Position numbers and translations under genes: made by a program. Shown here one piece after another: positions 10,710-23,200 of a stretch of 64,000 nt of DNA. Source of the stretch: Tethya wilhelma. Its lineage: Eukaryota; Porifera; Demospongiae; Tethyida; Tethyidae. The stretch spans positions 5,903,311 to 5,967,310 of the forward strand of contig CAXIPT010000002.1 of the NCBI GenBank assembly GCA_964030475.1, in the 5' to 3' direction. The notes below the pieces were generated by a model that was not told where the DNA came from, ran no database searches, and saw only the letters and a program-made list of their open reading frames with translations. Every line of letters begins with the position of its first letter. Position 1 is the first letter of the stretch.

Positions 10710-13551
10710 CTAATCATTTTCGTCAAGCAAATCAAAAAGTTGTCTATCAATAGTATCAGAATCTTGATTAATGACATGTCTCTGTTCACTTGGAGTAAGA
10801 CCAGGTGATTTATCTAGCTGTTCATCACTGTCTGAATCTAGAATGATATACAGAGTACAATAAAAGTTATACAAAATTAATAATAATTATTATTATTGAT
10901 TATACATACCTTTCACTTTAGTTTGTACTGCAATTGAATAGAGATAATCATATAGTCTTTCCTCCACTTGATTTGTAGTCTGGACCTTGTTCTGATTGTG
11001 GTGCACATTCTCATGTTGAGTACCAGTTTCACCATTGCTTTTAACCTCAGTTGTAGAATTTGTTAAATGGACAGCTATGTGAGGATATTTCTGTTCTAAC
11101 ACAGCAAGTTTGTTATTAAGCTGTGTTAGTTGATGTTTCATTGCTTGGCTGTCCTAAATTTGAACAAAAAACCGACCATAAACTATGTACATCTTGTATT
11201 CGAATTATAATTATGGTAGTTAACCTGTAAGCATTCATTCAATTTGTCAGATAAGGAAACTTCATCAGTGTTTTCTGCAGGTACTAGTGGTGTTTCTAAA
11301 ACAGATAATCCCTGATAATACATTGATTGATACTTATTGTGAATTAACCAGGATTTATCCTTACCTTCACTGATTACAGGGTTGGTATCTTCTTGTTTCA
11401 AGATAGGTTCTTTTAGGAAACCACACTCTGTCAATATGTGCCTCCTCTTTTTCTCAAGGCCCTACATAGTGAGGTACATGATCAACATGAAACTTACAAG
11501 CCTACCATACTCATTAACTCTACATATAATTAAAATCATATGACATTATATAATGTATACGTAGAAGAGTAAGCATCACATGCTTGATACATGCAGATAA
11601 GCAAGGAGAGAGCCTGGTGTGATGTAGTTAATTTGAATGTCATTTTCCTTAATTGGAGTGGCATGTACAGTACCACAAGCAGAACTGAATAGACTAAACT
11701 ACCAGAAAACCATATGTGGTTCTTTTTTAATTAAGCTTAGAACTTATCCTTCATGATTATAATTATACTCATGCAATAATATTTGTGATTGTCAGTTTAT
11801 CGGTTTGCTTTGTTGATCGAGGCCTGATAGAAAGATCAAGACTGAACTCTGAACTCTGAACTGAAAGGGTATGTAGTATACTTCTGCAGTCAAATTGGCA
11901 TTCACTAGAGACTAAATTAGCCTCGTCCCCAGGCCCTCTGCGTGCTAGACTATTGCTGATTTATTACGTTGATGATCATTACTGGACAATTTTATTCAAG
12001 CATGCTAAAAAATTAAGAAAATCAATGGTAAAGATTGTCAACATAATAATTGCACGCAGAAGGCCTGGGAAGGCCTGGGAACGAGGCTAAGACTATATAC
12101 TTAATGTCCTTGGTCTTTTTTAATCACTCTCTCATTGTTCATAGACTGGCTTGTGCCACCTTAGGTCCTATCTCACATCTCCCTTGGCATCCAACATAAT
12201 ACACATGATTTACCAGGCTCTCCCTTACTTTTGAAACATTTGCAAAGGAGGAGCCTGAGGCTACTAGTGGAGAGTCTTTATTAGAACAAGTCAATCTACC
12301 TTGAATTTAGAAAAAATTTCTAAGCAAACACAATACATGTACCTGGTATGTAATTTCTTCACTATAAAATTCTTGCTCAGCTTTATCCCACTCCTTTAGT
12401 TGCTTGTCAGACAACAGATGGTAAACTAAAATTTAATAAAGAGACAAAGTAATAATTAGATCATAACACATTAACTTATCGCCAATTTGAACTACATTAA
12501 TTACTACTTGCTGCACTATTGGCACTCAAAGCTGAGTCAGCAAAACAGATGGCTCAGACGCTTTCATGCCTCCCCTGGTTGGAACGAAATATATATAGGG
12601 ATCACATGAAGAGCTTTACTGCAACCCTTTTCTGTTGCCCCAGCAACTTTTATTAATGTACACAAAGAAAATTGTTGATTATAGAAAAAAGATTGTTGAC
12701 TCAAAATTTTTGTTATTAGACTAAGTGTGATATAATCCCTATAGGTTGACCAAATATGCTAAAGAAATATAATATAAAAATCTTGCCTTGCATGGCACCA
12801 GTGAAACAAGCCAGGGGGGTGTCAAGCCAGATGACATACTTGCAAGTACTTGGTTCACTGGCATTGTGCACTCGAGTGACTGTACTGCAGTTGAACATTA
12901 CCTATTATGTAAATATACATGTACTACATGTGTTTATACATATTAAGTATATGTGTTAGCCTTAATTGCAAAACCAGTCCCTTGGCACTTATTTCTTAAG
13001 TTGCCTTAGTATAAATATATTATGAAAGAGAAATGGACACACAAGTTAGCCCAACAGCAATCCACTAAAATAATTATAGTATTTACTCAAGTGTTAGAAT
13101 GTGATTTGAGCCTTGATTGTTGAACACACAAATAATGGGAATCACAATAATGTACCCATTCTTATGTTTCATACACTTGCTAAAAATAAAAAACTGTATA
13201 GGACTATCTTTATTATTGAATTGGTTCCTACATCTCACATGAATTTAAGATTACCTTTACTTCTCTATCCAATGAGCCACACGGTTCCCCCATTGTAAAA
13301 TACATGCCAGCAAAAGTGTCATTGGTAAAAAGCCATTCATACCAAACTCTAAAATTATATATGTATATATTATAAACAAAACACATGTAAAACAAATTAA
13401 TATAATAAAGAGACTGACCCAAGAACACCATGAAATGAGCTCCAACCAGATCTTCCTTCATTTTGAGTCACATTTTGAAACGGACATACTTCATAGTTGT
13501 ATCTGCAAACAATAATTATTACAATCCATTTTATATGGTAGTCGTTTTGTC

Positions 13552-13589
<38 letters not shown>

Positions 13590-15018
13590 CCAACTATATC
13601 TCAAGAACAACAGCTCCAGTCTTCAAAAGCAGCATACCAAGGTAAAAATAATCAAGATTATCTAAAAGAATTACACAAGGAATTCAAAAAAGTTGTAGTT
13701 CCTGCTTTTCAGCATCTTCGAGCACTAAGCTTCGAGGCCACACCCATAAGGCCATACAGCATAATTATATTATAAGCTGTCCTTTTCAATTGCGAACCTT
13801 CAAAACTATGTCTTCTTGGATTTATACTAACTTAGGAGAGTCTCTATACTCTGTCTGAGCTGAGTTGGCCATCTGGTTGACTGTCCATGTGTTGAATGTG
13901 AAGAATGCGCAGCGCAATAAACTAAGTGCACGTGAGCTCTACAAATACTCTACGTAAATGTCGTATGATGCAAAGGTGAGACCAAGCATCAATTAGAAAG
14001 AACGTTAAACGGCTTGCATTGCTTTGTATGGAGAGTTTTGTTTCTCCAAGTTTCAAGAAGAGCAGCAAAGTACTCTTTATATTATGTTATTTGGGTTAGA
14101 GAGCTGAGCAGATTCATCCAAGTCCTACCCAATTTGCATTTTCTGTTCGTGAGTTATTCGCGCAAAAGTGAGTGCCAACTCAGCTCAGACAGAGTATAGT
14201 ATCCACAGACTTGCAATAAGTCACCATGCATTCTGTATGAAGAAAAGTGGTAGCAAAACCATTACAAATGGCAAAAATTAGTCAACTATCTTTTTCTCCA
14301 GGGTAGTATATAGTATGCTAATAGCACAGGACACAGTTAATCTCTTTAGTTTCTTCATGAGTGAAAAGGACAGCTTCTCATTGACTCTAAGAGCTAAAAA
14401 TGGATCAAAGGGCAAGCTTGGGTGATTTTGACCACAACACCCTAACCATGTCCAACCACGACGTGCATGTGATTAAAATCTTCCAGGCTCTTTCTCTCTC
14501 CATTTGCACGCAGAAAATAATTTGCGTGCAGAAAAAAATTAGCTGGAGGGAGCCTGGTTCGAGGCTACATCGATCCCAGCCACATCTACAAGAAATTGTT
14601 ACAGATTCAGAACATGGCAGTCCCACAACACAGAATAACAATTAAGGACAAAATCTCACTTGTTTTCAGATCCTTTGAAACATGTTCCATTCAATAGTTG
14701 CAAGTGATGAGGACCTGTTAGACAAAGTATGTATGAATGTATACAATGTCAATTGATTAGCACTCCCCTGACACAGTAGATACAGGAACAAAGCACCTGT
14801 AACATCCGCTGGTTTGGCTCTTAAGGTCAGCTTTTGTGAACTATAGTAAGATTAAGATACATGAATATAGTTATGTACACCAGCACCAAGGTAAGTCAGG
14901 CTGGATGTTATTGCTTACTTTGGCATTGCTGGAAAACGAGACAAAGCAGGGGCTTGTACAATTTTAATTTTGACATTGTCCTCAGCTTGCACTTGTACAC
15001 CTATGCAGACTAAACAAC
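10710..15018 (-). CDS. GNPTG: N-acetylglucosamine-1-phosphotransferase gamma subunit (GNPTG), first exon not found
   Basis: Gamma subunit of the Golgi GlcNAc-1-phosphotransferase, which tags lysosomal enzymes with mannose 6-phosphate. Exons on the minus strand, high to low: 15018-14919, 14840-14797, 14714-14660, 13502-13419, 13348-13255, 12901-12787, 12425-12343, 11461-11225, 11153-10910, 10837-10710. All phases agree, giving about 394 residues (human is about 305). The first listed exon starts with a hydrophobic stretch (CLVCIGVQVQAED) that looks like the end of a signal peptide, so the ATG exon lies upstream and I could not place it. The MRH lectin-like domain shows VCPFQNVTQ, GVWYEW, NDTFAGMYF and EPSTCKY; Glu and Tyr expected in the sugar pocket are present. 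The region around SDKQLKEWDKAEQEF matches the DMAP-binding part. The C-terminal exons 11153-10710 are longer and more acidic than in vertebrates. The intron after 12787 begins with GC rather than GT. Confidence 0.88.
11917..12090. mobile_element. Uninterrupted MITE of the CCTCGTCCCCAGGCC family
   Basis: About 174 bp with inverted ends CCTCGTCCCCAGGCCCTCTG and the inverse AGGCCTGGGAACGAGG. One end repeats AGGCCTGGGA twice. It lies in a GNPTG intron and is the paralogue of the split copy in MFSD8. Confidence 0.7.
13536..13800 (-). repeat. Microsatellite-bearing repeat family D, inverted copy
   Basis: GTCGTTTTGTCTGTCTG(TG)n then TTCCAACTATATCTCAAGAA, the reverse complement of the block seen at 27,340-27,600. 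A (GT)n tract of about 32 bp lies at 13,556-13,588. Confidence 0.65.
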
Positions 15019-15936
15019 CTGTTATATTAAGTAGTGTAGTATCAATAAAATTGCACAGTATGACATAACCTTAGATTATATTACATTCTGGACTGTATAT
15101 TGTATATATAGATATATATACCCATGCAAAATTTGACGGAATTTAACATTGGCAGGTTGGTGGCTTTGGTAGAAGACTACAAACAATAAATCCACCAAAC
15201 AGTCATTTTTTGCACATGACATGTACAAAATAGAACTGAAGTGGTAGTTACCAAGAAAGTGAAGAAATTTTGACAATCAATCAGAATTATACTCTCACAA
15301 CATTTAGTGCTATACAGTAGAGTCAGGAATATACCAGTACCAAATAGCTAGAAATTTTGAGGAGTATAATTTGGCTGTTTTAGTGGATTGTCAGTGATCC
15401 GCGAAAATTTTACCCCGAAAAATCCCGCATCGTATTGCAATATATCTACTCAAAAATTACCCCCATTAAGGGTTAATTTCGTCCCTAGACTAATTAAAGG
15501 GTCAAGAAAACTTGATGGCAGCTTGCTTTCAACAAACGATCAAAAGTCACTACATATACAGTACCTACAGCCAGTATGTTATAGTTTGGGTCAAGGCCTA
15601 AGACTGGCGGATCAAATTTTGATCCCGGTCGAGGGTGTTTATACTTTGGGTATGGTTGTGCCCACCCTTGGACGAAAATACCTTAATATGCGTGATTTCC
15701 AAACTTACATAAGCTTATGCAAACCAAACATAACATGTTGACAAGACTTGAGGAGGTAGAGTGGCTCAGTGGTAGATCTCAGACCAACCCGGCCCTCAGA
15801 GTCTTTCTGGTCTCAGTGTTGCTCAGTACTCAGTTGCAAAACACTCGGCAAAATGGCAAAACACCCAAACGCCAACTTTTTTCTAAATAGAGAGCACTAT
15901 TACTTTCTAGAAAAAGCACACCACAACAAATAAGTA
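15019..15936. promoter_or_regulatory. Head-to-head interval between GNPTG and CWF19L2
   Basis: The two genes are transcribed away from each other with about 0.9 kb between the last placed GNPTG exon and the CWF19L2 start codon. The interval should hold the missing first GNPTG exon and either two promoters or one bidirectional one. It also contains part of a MITE-like sequence (about 15,390-15,480, with GCGAAAATTTTACCCC) and a tRNA-like A-box stretch near 15,760. No TATA box can be assigned. Confidence 0.4.
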
Positions 15937-18900
15937 ATGTCTGCTTTTGTATCTTCCAACGACATTGAGGCTAGTAAGCGTCAACAAAAGAAAAAACGAC
16001 GTGAACTACGTGAAGCAATACTCAAAGATGCTAAAGAAGACTTCGAACGAAAGAAGAAGCTAGAGGAGAGAAAACGAAGATTAGGAGAAGATGAATGGAT
16101 AGCTTCTGGTGTATCTGAAAGGTTAGGCCTTGAAAGAGATACAAAACAGAGGAAAAAGAGTAAGAAAGGTCACAAGAAGAGTAAATCTAAGCACTCCAGG
16201 AAAGCTAGTAGTTCAGATGATTCAACAGAGGAAATGTGGGTTGAAAAGAGTGCAGAAGTAAATATGGAAGACCGTACGCATCACTCTACTACTGTACAGA
16301 GGGATGAATGGATGACAAAGCCTTTGATGTCATCTGTATTATTAAAATCAAGTACTAGAGCAGAGAGAAAAAAGAAAGATGTTGTAGAAGAGAAACAGGT
16401 ACAAAGATACAGTACATGGGATTGTATTTTGATTTATAATTTATGTACATGCATATATCCAGAAACAATGATGGGCAAAAAATTAATGGTTTATAAGGCA
16501 AACTGTGAAAATTAAGGTACCATATTATAGTGGGAAATTTTCGTTGATACAAATTTCGTATAAACGCGGCAGAAAATTTTTTCGTAGTTTTAAATTTCGT
16601 ATACGCGGCGCACGCCCATATAAAGTAAATGCTGTTAACTCCAGTGATAAATGTGCCATATAGGGCAATAGCCCTTTTACATAATATTGTAGCAAAAGAA
16701 TTTCACCGGCTTGAATTTCACTTGCCTGTAAAGTGTGACGTCATGGCTGAGATAAATTCATCAGCCATCTTGGGTAGTTTCATAAGGGAGCTAGTCAGTG
16801 GAACGGCATACGTAAAATACGAAAATTTCCCACTGTATGGTATTGACAATTTTTGACAATTGGCTCATACATGTAAGATTCTGCATGAATTTCCTGATGG
16901 ATCCATACAAGTACAAAAACGTTAGAAATGTATGTGCTGAGCAGATTCATCCAAGTCCTGTCCGATTTGCATTTTTGTTTATGAGTTATTGGCACAAAAG
17001 TGAGTGCCAACTCAGCTCAGATAGAGTTTAGTTTAGCATAGCCAGGCCCATACATCCTGTGGCACATGGGAAAGGAGGCTGTTCTCAACCCTAGAACTTC
17101 TCTGTTGCCCAGGATCTAATTCTGATGTCCAAGGACATGTACAATATTTTTATTTTCAAGCTCAATCCTGTATACCATGTGTAAGCATGGCATCATGGCT
17201 GGGATACATTCATCAGCCATCTTGGGTAGTTTCGTATTGGAGCTAGTCAGTGTGAAAAAAAACAAAACAACAAAACAACATGGCTATGCTCAAAAGCGAA
17301 GCTACTAAAACAGTAAAAATTCAAACTTCATAAGTCAACACATGTGCTTCCAAAGTTTATGAACTCATTTCAAAACCACTCCAATCTGGGTCAGCTTGCA
17401 ACAAGTGAAGAAGACTAGACTCACCATAAGTATCTCAAGTATCTACAGAGGACAGTCCATAGCTTGACAAACTTGAGAGCAAGCCAGAGATGAATCTTTC
17501 AAGTCTACGTAGCTAACTTGACAAAGAGTGAACCAAGATGAATTTTCAAGTGTACGTATTTATGGTGGCAAGTACTAGTCACTCGGATTTTTGTGGCTAA
17601 CTATATATCCAATAGAATTTTTTTTGTTCTGTTTTATTGCTAGGCCTGTTAGGCCTATATACTAAACAAGTTATAGCCTCATCCGATGGTCTCTACGCTA
17701 TTAAGAGGCCCTCAGGTCATTAGTAGCACCCTTGCTGCACTCGGGACGCTACAGCCTCAGGCCTTTGGTCCTCTTAGTAGAGTAGACTCGGTCTCTAACT
17801 ATTATTTAGACTAGCTGCAGTGTACAGACGTCAGATGACATATGTCTACATGTACCTGTGTGTCTATCCTTACACCACTCATGTGACATTTCACCAGGCT
17901 CTCCCCTTTTGTGAGTGATAATTCAAAGGGAAGAGCCTGCATGGGGAGTTACACCTTATTTGAAAATGTTTCAAGTATGGTTGGTCTACAGAAAATTCCT
18001 GATTTTTGTTAATGGCTCCCCTTAACTGGCCTATTTTTGTTAAAAGTCAGGCATACCCACAGTTATTGTTATAATCATGCCCATGTGAATCTTTCTTTTG
18101 GTGTAGGATGCAAAATTCCTATCATTTGATAAGCCTGGTCAACATCCACTGGAGCTTAATCCATTCTGGAAAGAAGGTGGATCTGGCTTGCCACAAGAAC
18201 AGCAGCACTCAACTTCAAGGGTTAACGATGGTGGCCGCAGTTGGATTCTTAGGTCGTATAAACGGGCTTTAGAGCAGGCAGAATCTGAAGGGAAAAGCCT
18301 TGAAGAAATTGCAACTGTCAGATGGGGATCACTTGCAAAATTGCATTCACTCCTTCATTCAACTGGAATTGACCCTGAAAATCCTGATGGAAAGCGTAAA
18401 AGAGAATACTTGCATTCCAGTGTATCCATTCCATCTAAGCAAAGGAATATTGGTGAGCCTGAGCATCCCACAAAACGATCACTAACAGTAAAATCATCTG
18501 ATGATCAACTCTCAAAGCAATCAGGTGTTTTTTTAAAGCCTGGTGAAGCTTCAAACACAATTGAAGAAACAAGCACCAGTGGTAGTCATTATCACAAGCA
18601 TGCCAGTTATAGAAACTGGCAAGTAAAAAATCCAAAGGAAGAAACACGTACACCCTCTTTCAAAGAAGATCTCACTGCAAGCAACTCCGAAGTAGGTCAT
18701 GATTCACAAGCCGAGCAGGTTCTAATTGACAAGCAGGTAACAGACTCTCAACTCAATTCTATTGCAGCTAAAATTATGAAGGCAGAGCTTGTTGGCGATG
18801 AGACTAAAGTTAGGAGACTTAATGCAGAACTTGAGACTTTACGCAAGTTAAAGGAATCACAGGATCAGTCTCGTACAAATAGTCATTCTGACTCTCAAAA

Positions 18901-19963
18901 GAAAACAATAGTTTTGGCTACCACAGATCGTTTTGGAAGAGTCAAGCCTTTCAAATCTCAAGAAAGTTGCTCTCTAAAATCCTTATCTAGTGCACCTTCT
19001 GGTTATTCTAAAAAAGGAAAACAGAAACGAGTTTATGATAATGAAGATGGTATAAGCTTGAAGTCGATGATGGAAGAGGAACGAAGAATGACTGCAGAGG
19101 ATACACATGCCGCTATAGCTCGTACGGCATCGAAGTTTGTTCCTGCTGCAAATTCTGAGGAAACTGTTGATGATGTTCTAGATTCAAAGAAGGCCGCACG
19201 CTATGATCCTGCTAAAGAAGAGAAATCACAGAGAGACAGAGCAGTGTTTGACAGCAGAAAGATGACAGAAATATTGGAAAGCTGTCGATATTGTTTTGGC
19301 AACCACAATTTTGAGAAGCATCTTTTGATAGCAGTCGGTATTGGAGTGTACTTAGCTGTGCCAGGTTATCAATCTCTTACTGAAGGTCATTGTCTGCTAG
19401 TTCCTATGGAGCACACTACCTGCTCATTGCAACTTGATGAAAATGTCTGGAGCGAAGTGCAACTATTTCAAAAAGGACTTACACGAATGTTTTCTGATCT
19501 CGATATGGATGTTATTTTCACTGAAATCTGCATGAGTGCCACCAAAAAATCTCATATGTATATCGAGTGCATTCCTATGCCGAAAGAAGAGGGCAGTCTA
19601 GCACCAATGTATTTCAAGAAGGCTATTCAAGAGAGTGATACTGAATGGTCAGAAAACAAGAAACTGATTGACACCCGACAGAAAGGCATCCGAAATTCTA
19701 TACCTGTTGGCCTTCCTTACTTTTATGTTAACTTTGGATTAGATGGGGGATATGCACACATCATTGAAGATCAGACCAAGTTTCCTCGTTATTTTGCCAA
19801 AGAAGTAGTTGGTGGAATGCTGGATGTGGAACCTCGTTTGTGGTTAAAACCACCCAAAGAAAGTTTTGAAAGTCAAAAACAGAAAGTGAATAAACTCTCA
19901 GAATGGTGGAAACCATACGACTGGACACAAAAACTTAGACAAGCTAATGATATTCCGTCTTAG
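15937..19963 (+). CDS. CWF19L2: CWF19-like protein 2 (spliceosome disassembly factor)
   Basis: Nuclear homologue of yeast Drn1/Cwf19, which helps intron-lariat debranching and spliceosome disassembly. Two exons, 15937-16398 and 18107-19963 (stop TAG), give about 772 residues. The N-terminal exon is highly charged with many Lys/Arg/Glu repeats (KKKRRELREAI, KKSKKGHKKSKSKH) and is probably coiled or disordered. The C-terminal half carries both CwfJ domains. CwfJ-1, a HIT-like fold, starts at CRYCF near residue 546, followed by EGHCLLVPMEHTT with the conserved histidines. CwfJ-2 is marked by PYFYVNFGLDGG, HIIEDQ, FPRYFAKEVVGGML and a terminal WWKPYDWT. The start is the first ATG of a clean open frame after the intergenic region. 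Its single 1.7-kb intron contains MITEs. It is convergent with MFSD8, with stop codons about 250 bp apart. Confidence 0.93.
16518..16842. mobile_element. MITE, TACCRTA/GGAAATTTTCG family, copy 1
   Basis: Ends TACCATATTATAGTGGGAAA and the inverse TTTCCCACTGTATGGTA. It lies in the CWF19L2 intron. It shares the GGAAATTTTCG-type ends with copies at 21,817, 43,419 and 45,405. Confidence 0.7.
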
Positions 19964-20214
19964 TAATGTATTTTAATGCACTTCTTTGTGATGTACTTTT
20001 TTGCCACAATGCTGTACTAGCTAGTACTACAATACAAGATTGAACAAATAATGTATATAATTATGTAAATGAGCAATATAATAACATAATAATTATAATA
20101 TTATTATATGAAAATAATAATTGTGCATATTTTCAACAAAATGCATGCACTTTACAACTATAATATTATAAGATGACATACTAGGGCTGAATATTAGCTA
20201 TAAATTAACTTTAG

Positions 20215-23200
20215 CTAGCCTGTTTTATCAACTACTAGTTGCTTTAGTTCAACATTGCTCTCTTCTAACTCAGTGTCTTCTTCCTCTTCATCACTGGATG
20301 GAATTGGGCTTAGGTTTTGGTCTGGTTTCTTTAAAACTTTGTAAAACAACAGTAGTCCAATTAGAATAGGTGTGAAGGTCATAAGCTTGATTGTCATAAC
20401 AAGGAAAGTACGCTTCTGGACAAACTCATATGCTGCATCAACTGTAAATGGGATCATGACATTATGATAGCACATCACCTACATTACATAGGACCAATTG
20501 TAGACTTACTCCAAAGTGGAGACACTGTCCTAGCAATTCCTCCAGCAGCCACCACAATTCCTGTAAAAGGTGCCTGCATAGATTAAATTTTCACCATGTA
20601 CTCGTTAAATTATAGTATTATGGTAATAACATTATACTTATCAAATTCTTTGAAACCGTAAAACTGAAGGATGCACATAGCACACTACCAATCTACTACA
20701 ACTATCATAATATTATTGTTATAAGCAAAGTTGTGTCCGTGTGTGTGTGTGCATGTGTAACGGAGGGTCACCGGAAGTGATGACACCTCGAGCTAAACAC
20801 TAGTTTTTCTCTGGACTGTGAAAAATGCAAGCTATAAGTGTGCCTAGAGAACAAACTTAGATAGTACTAGCCTAGAATAGAATGGCAGGCGCTAAAAGTA
20901 TGGCTAACTTTTTGGATCGCTGAGAAGGCTTACCAGTGGCGTATGTATCCGACGAAGAAGCGTGATAAAGAAGCCAATCTTTCCCAAAAGGAATGGTTGT
21001 GAGATTGGGTGAGTTCATTTCACTGTGTCACATATGTTCATATCCCTACTGAGCTCAATGACATTGTAGACACAGGAATGAACTCACTTAATATCACAAC
21101 CATTCCTATCTTGTTTGCTAACTTTTTTACAATTTGGCCATTCCTTTGTTTGCATATTATTGCCTTAGACAACATCATAATTATCTGACACAAATATGCA
21201 CAAAGGTTACATGCAGACATTATTCGGGAAAAAAAAATAGAACAAACAAGTACAAAAAACATTAAAAATGTAATGCAAACATATTTATGTGCAGTTTCGA
21301 AGCTAAGCGCTCAGAGATGCACAAAAGTCCCAGATCTCACATATTATAGTGTTTTGCAAGGTTCTACATGACAAATTTCAAGATAATCTCGAATTATGAA
21401 CATAAACTTGTACCTTCCATTTTGACTCTAGAGCTGCCGTTCATCAGATAATTTTGAAACAAACAGACAGACACACAAAACGACTACAGTAACCCTCTGC
21501 ACGTGATACTCACGCACCGAGGCTTACAAACTGACATGTGTTGGATATGTCTGATAACAAAAGGGTAATGGTCAACAGTTTTGAAACGTTTAGTCAATGT
21601 ACACTACATATAATGACGAATATGCTTTGTGTCGGACCTACACACAGCATACATATACGTGCAAGACCTGAAGGAGTACTTTACAATTAGATACCTTGTG
21701 CAAAGCACTTGGAAATATATCATAATTATAATTTATTAGTAATTAAACTTTTGTGTGTCTGCTGGTGGATTATGGGAGCTATAGTTCACCAGAAGTGATG
21801 TATTCTTGAGCTAAATTACCGTACAGCAGGAAATTTTAGTGGGGTGGGAAATTTTTGCAAATTTCGCGGTTTGGCAGCTTTCCGCGAAAATTTCCCCCCA
21901 CGAAATTGTAAGGTATGTGGTCGTCACGTAATGTTGATACGCAATCCATGAAAATTTTCCCCGCGAATTTCTATTCAAGACGAAAATGCAAAAATTTTCC
22001 CCCACGAAAATTTCCCGCTATACGGTACTACATCTTCTCTAGACTCTGGAGAATGCAAGCTAGGAAGAGTGCGAAAATAACAATAATATGAACCAGAGTA
22101 TCATAACAAAATACAGTATGAGTGAGTATACATCATGTACAAGATATACATGTCCATATACCTGGCTTTCCTGACTCAAATTGTCAGATATCAGAATCAT
22201 GAGCACTACTCGAGAGATTGGTATAGCAATAACGAAAATAGCAGCACCAAGCGAAAACTGAATGAAGTTGAGAGATTTTCTTACACTTCGACAAATTTGA
22301 GGACAGCTAAAACAGTCTTCTTTTGTCACTTGTGAAAACTGATTCCAGTAGCAATTATCTTCACTATTAAGGCAAATGCCTTTTGCAGTTATCACATCTG
22401 GGTCCCACATTACTGACTCGGTATTTCCTTGAATATCAGCGATCAAACTTTCCGGATATATGCGAGCATCAACAACTGAAGACGTCAAAATCGATGTTGC
22501 TTCCTTGAAGTCCTGAATCTCAACATCTGAAAACAAATGAACATTCTGTACATTGACACACACAGAAAGTGGATACCCCTGTGCTGTACAAAGCAGTGCA
22601 GTCACATTGGCGGGTAAATCATCAGCTGTTGTATTGTGTCTGGCCACCATTTCATAACAGGAAGCTTTTAGAGTCAGTCTGAATGACATGCATCCCATTG
22701 ATGGTGTGTGAGACTGAAGAGAGGAACAGGAACGACATGGATTGTCACCATTGTCAATGATGTAGTTACACTCCAGGGGAAGATGGGGAAAGGACTGTCC
22801 AGATCCATAACTATATCCAGATCCCATATCATCTTCAGAATGAATAACTTGAGTTCTGAGTTGGTGGAGACTGTCCTTAAAATCAAACTGTGAACAGTTT
22901 GTGTTATCAAATACATGTAAGTTACTGTTAGGTACAGTCAAATCTTCAGAAATTGTTAGATTTAATTCACTAATCAAGGGAGTCACGTTGTGTTTTAGAT
23001 CTGGATTGTGAAAAACGCTGTACTTTGTACATGGATCATATCCAATTGACTGCCAGTCAGCTATTAACCCAACTCCAACCATAGACGCTATGACAGCCAG
23101 TATAGCAACAAGACGACCACTGAAACTGACTGTGTTTAGCAATACTCTGAAAAGATAAATTAAAATACAAAGCCAATTACAATTAGTATCAGTAATTAGC

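Noticed and set aside
11286..11345. Possible extra 53-nt intron inside GNPTG exon 11461-11225 (GTAAGG...TATCAG)
   Set aside because: Removing it shifts the frame to an early stop; reading through keeps the frame and joins correctly to the next exon.
13257..13445. Hydrophobic minus-strand frame (FGMNGFLPMTLLLACILQWG)
   Set aside because: It is the +1 shadow of the GNPTG MRH exon, whose proper frame reads VWYEWLFTNDTFAGM.
13958..13977. ATGTCGTATGATGCAAAG followed by GTGAGA as a first exon on the plus strand
   Set aside because: No downstream exon fits; CWF19L2 has its own good start at 15937.
15760..15800. Functional tRNA gene
   Set aside because: Only an A-box-like stretch is present; no anticodon arm, T arm or B box can be folded.
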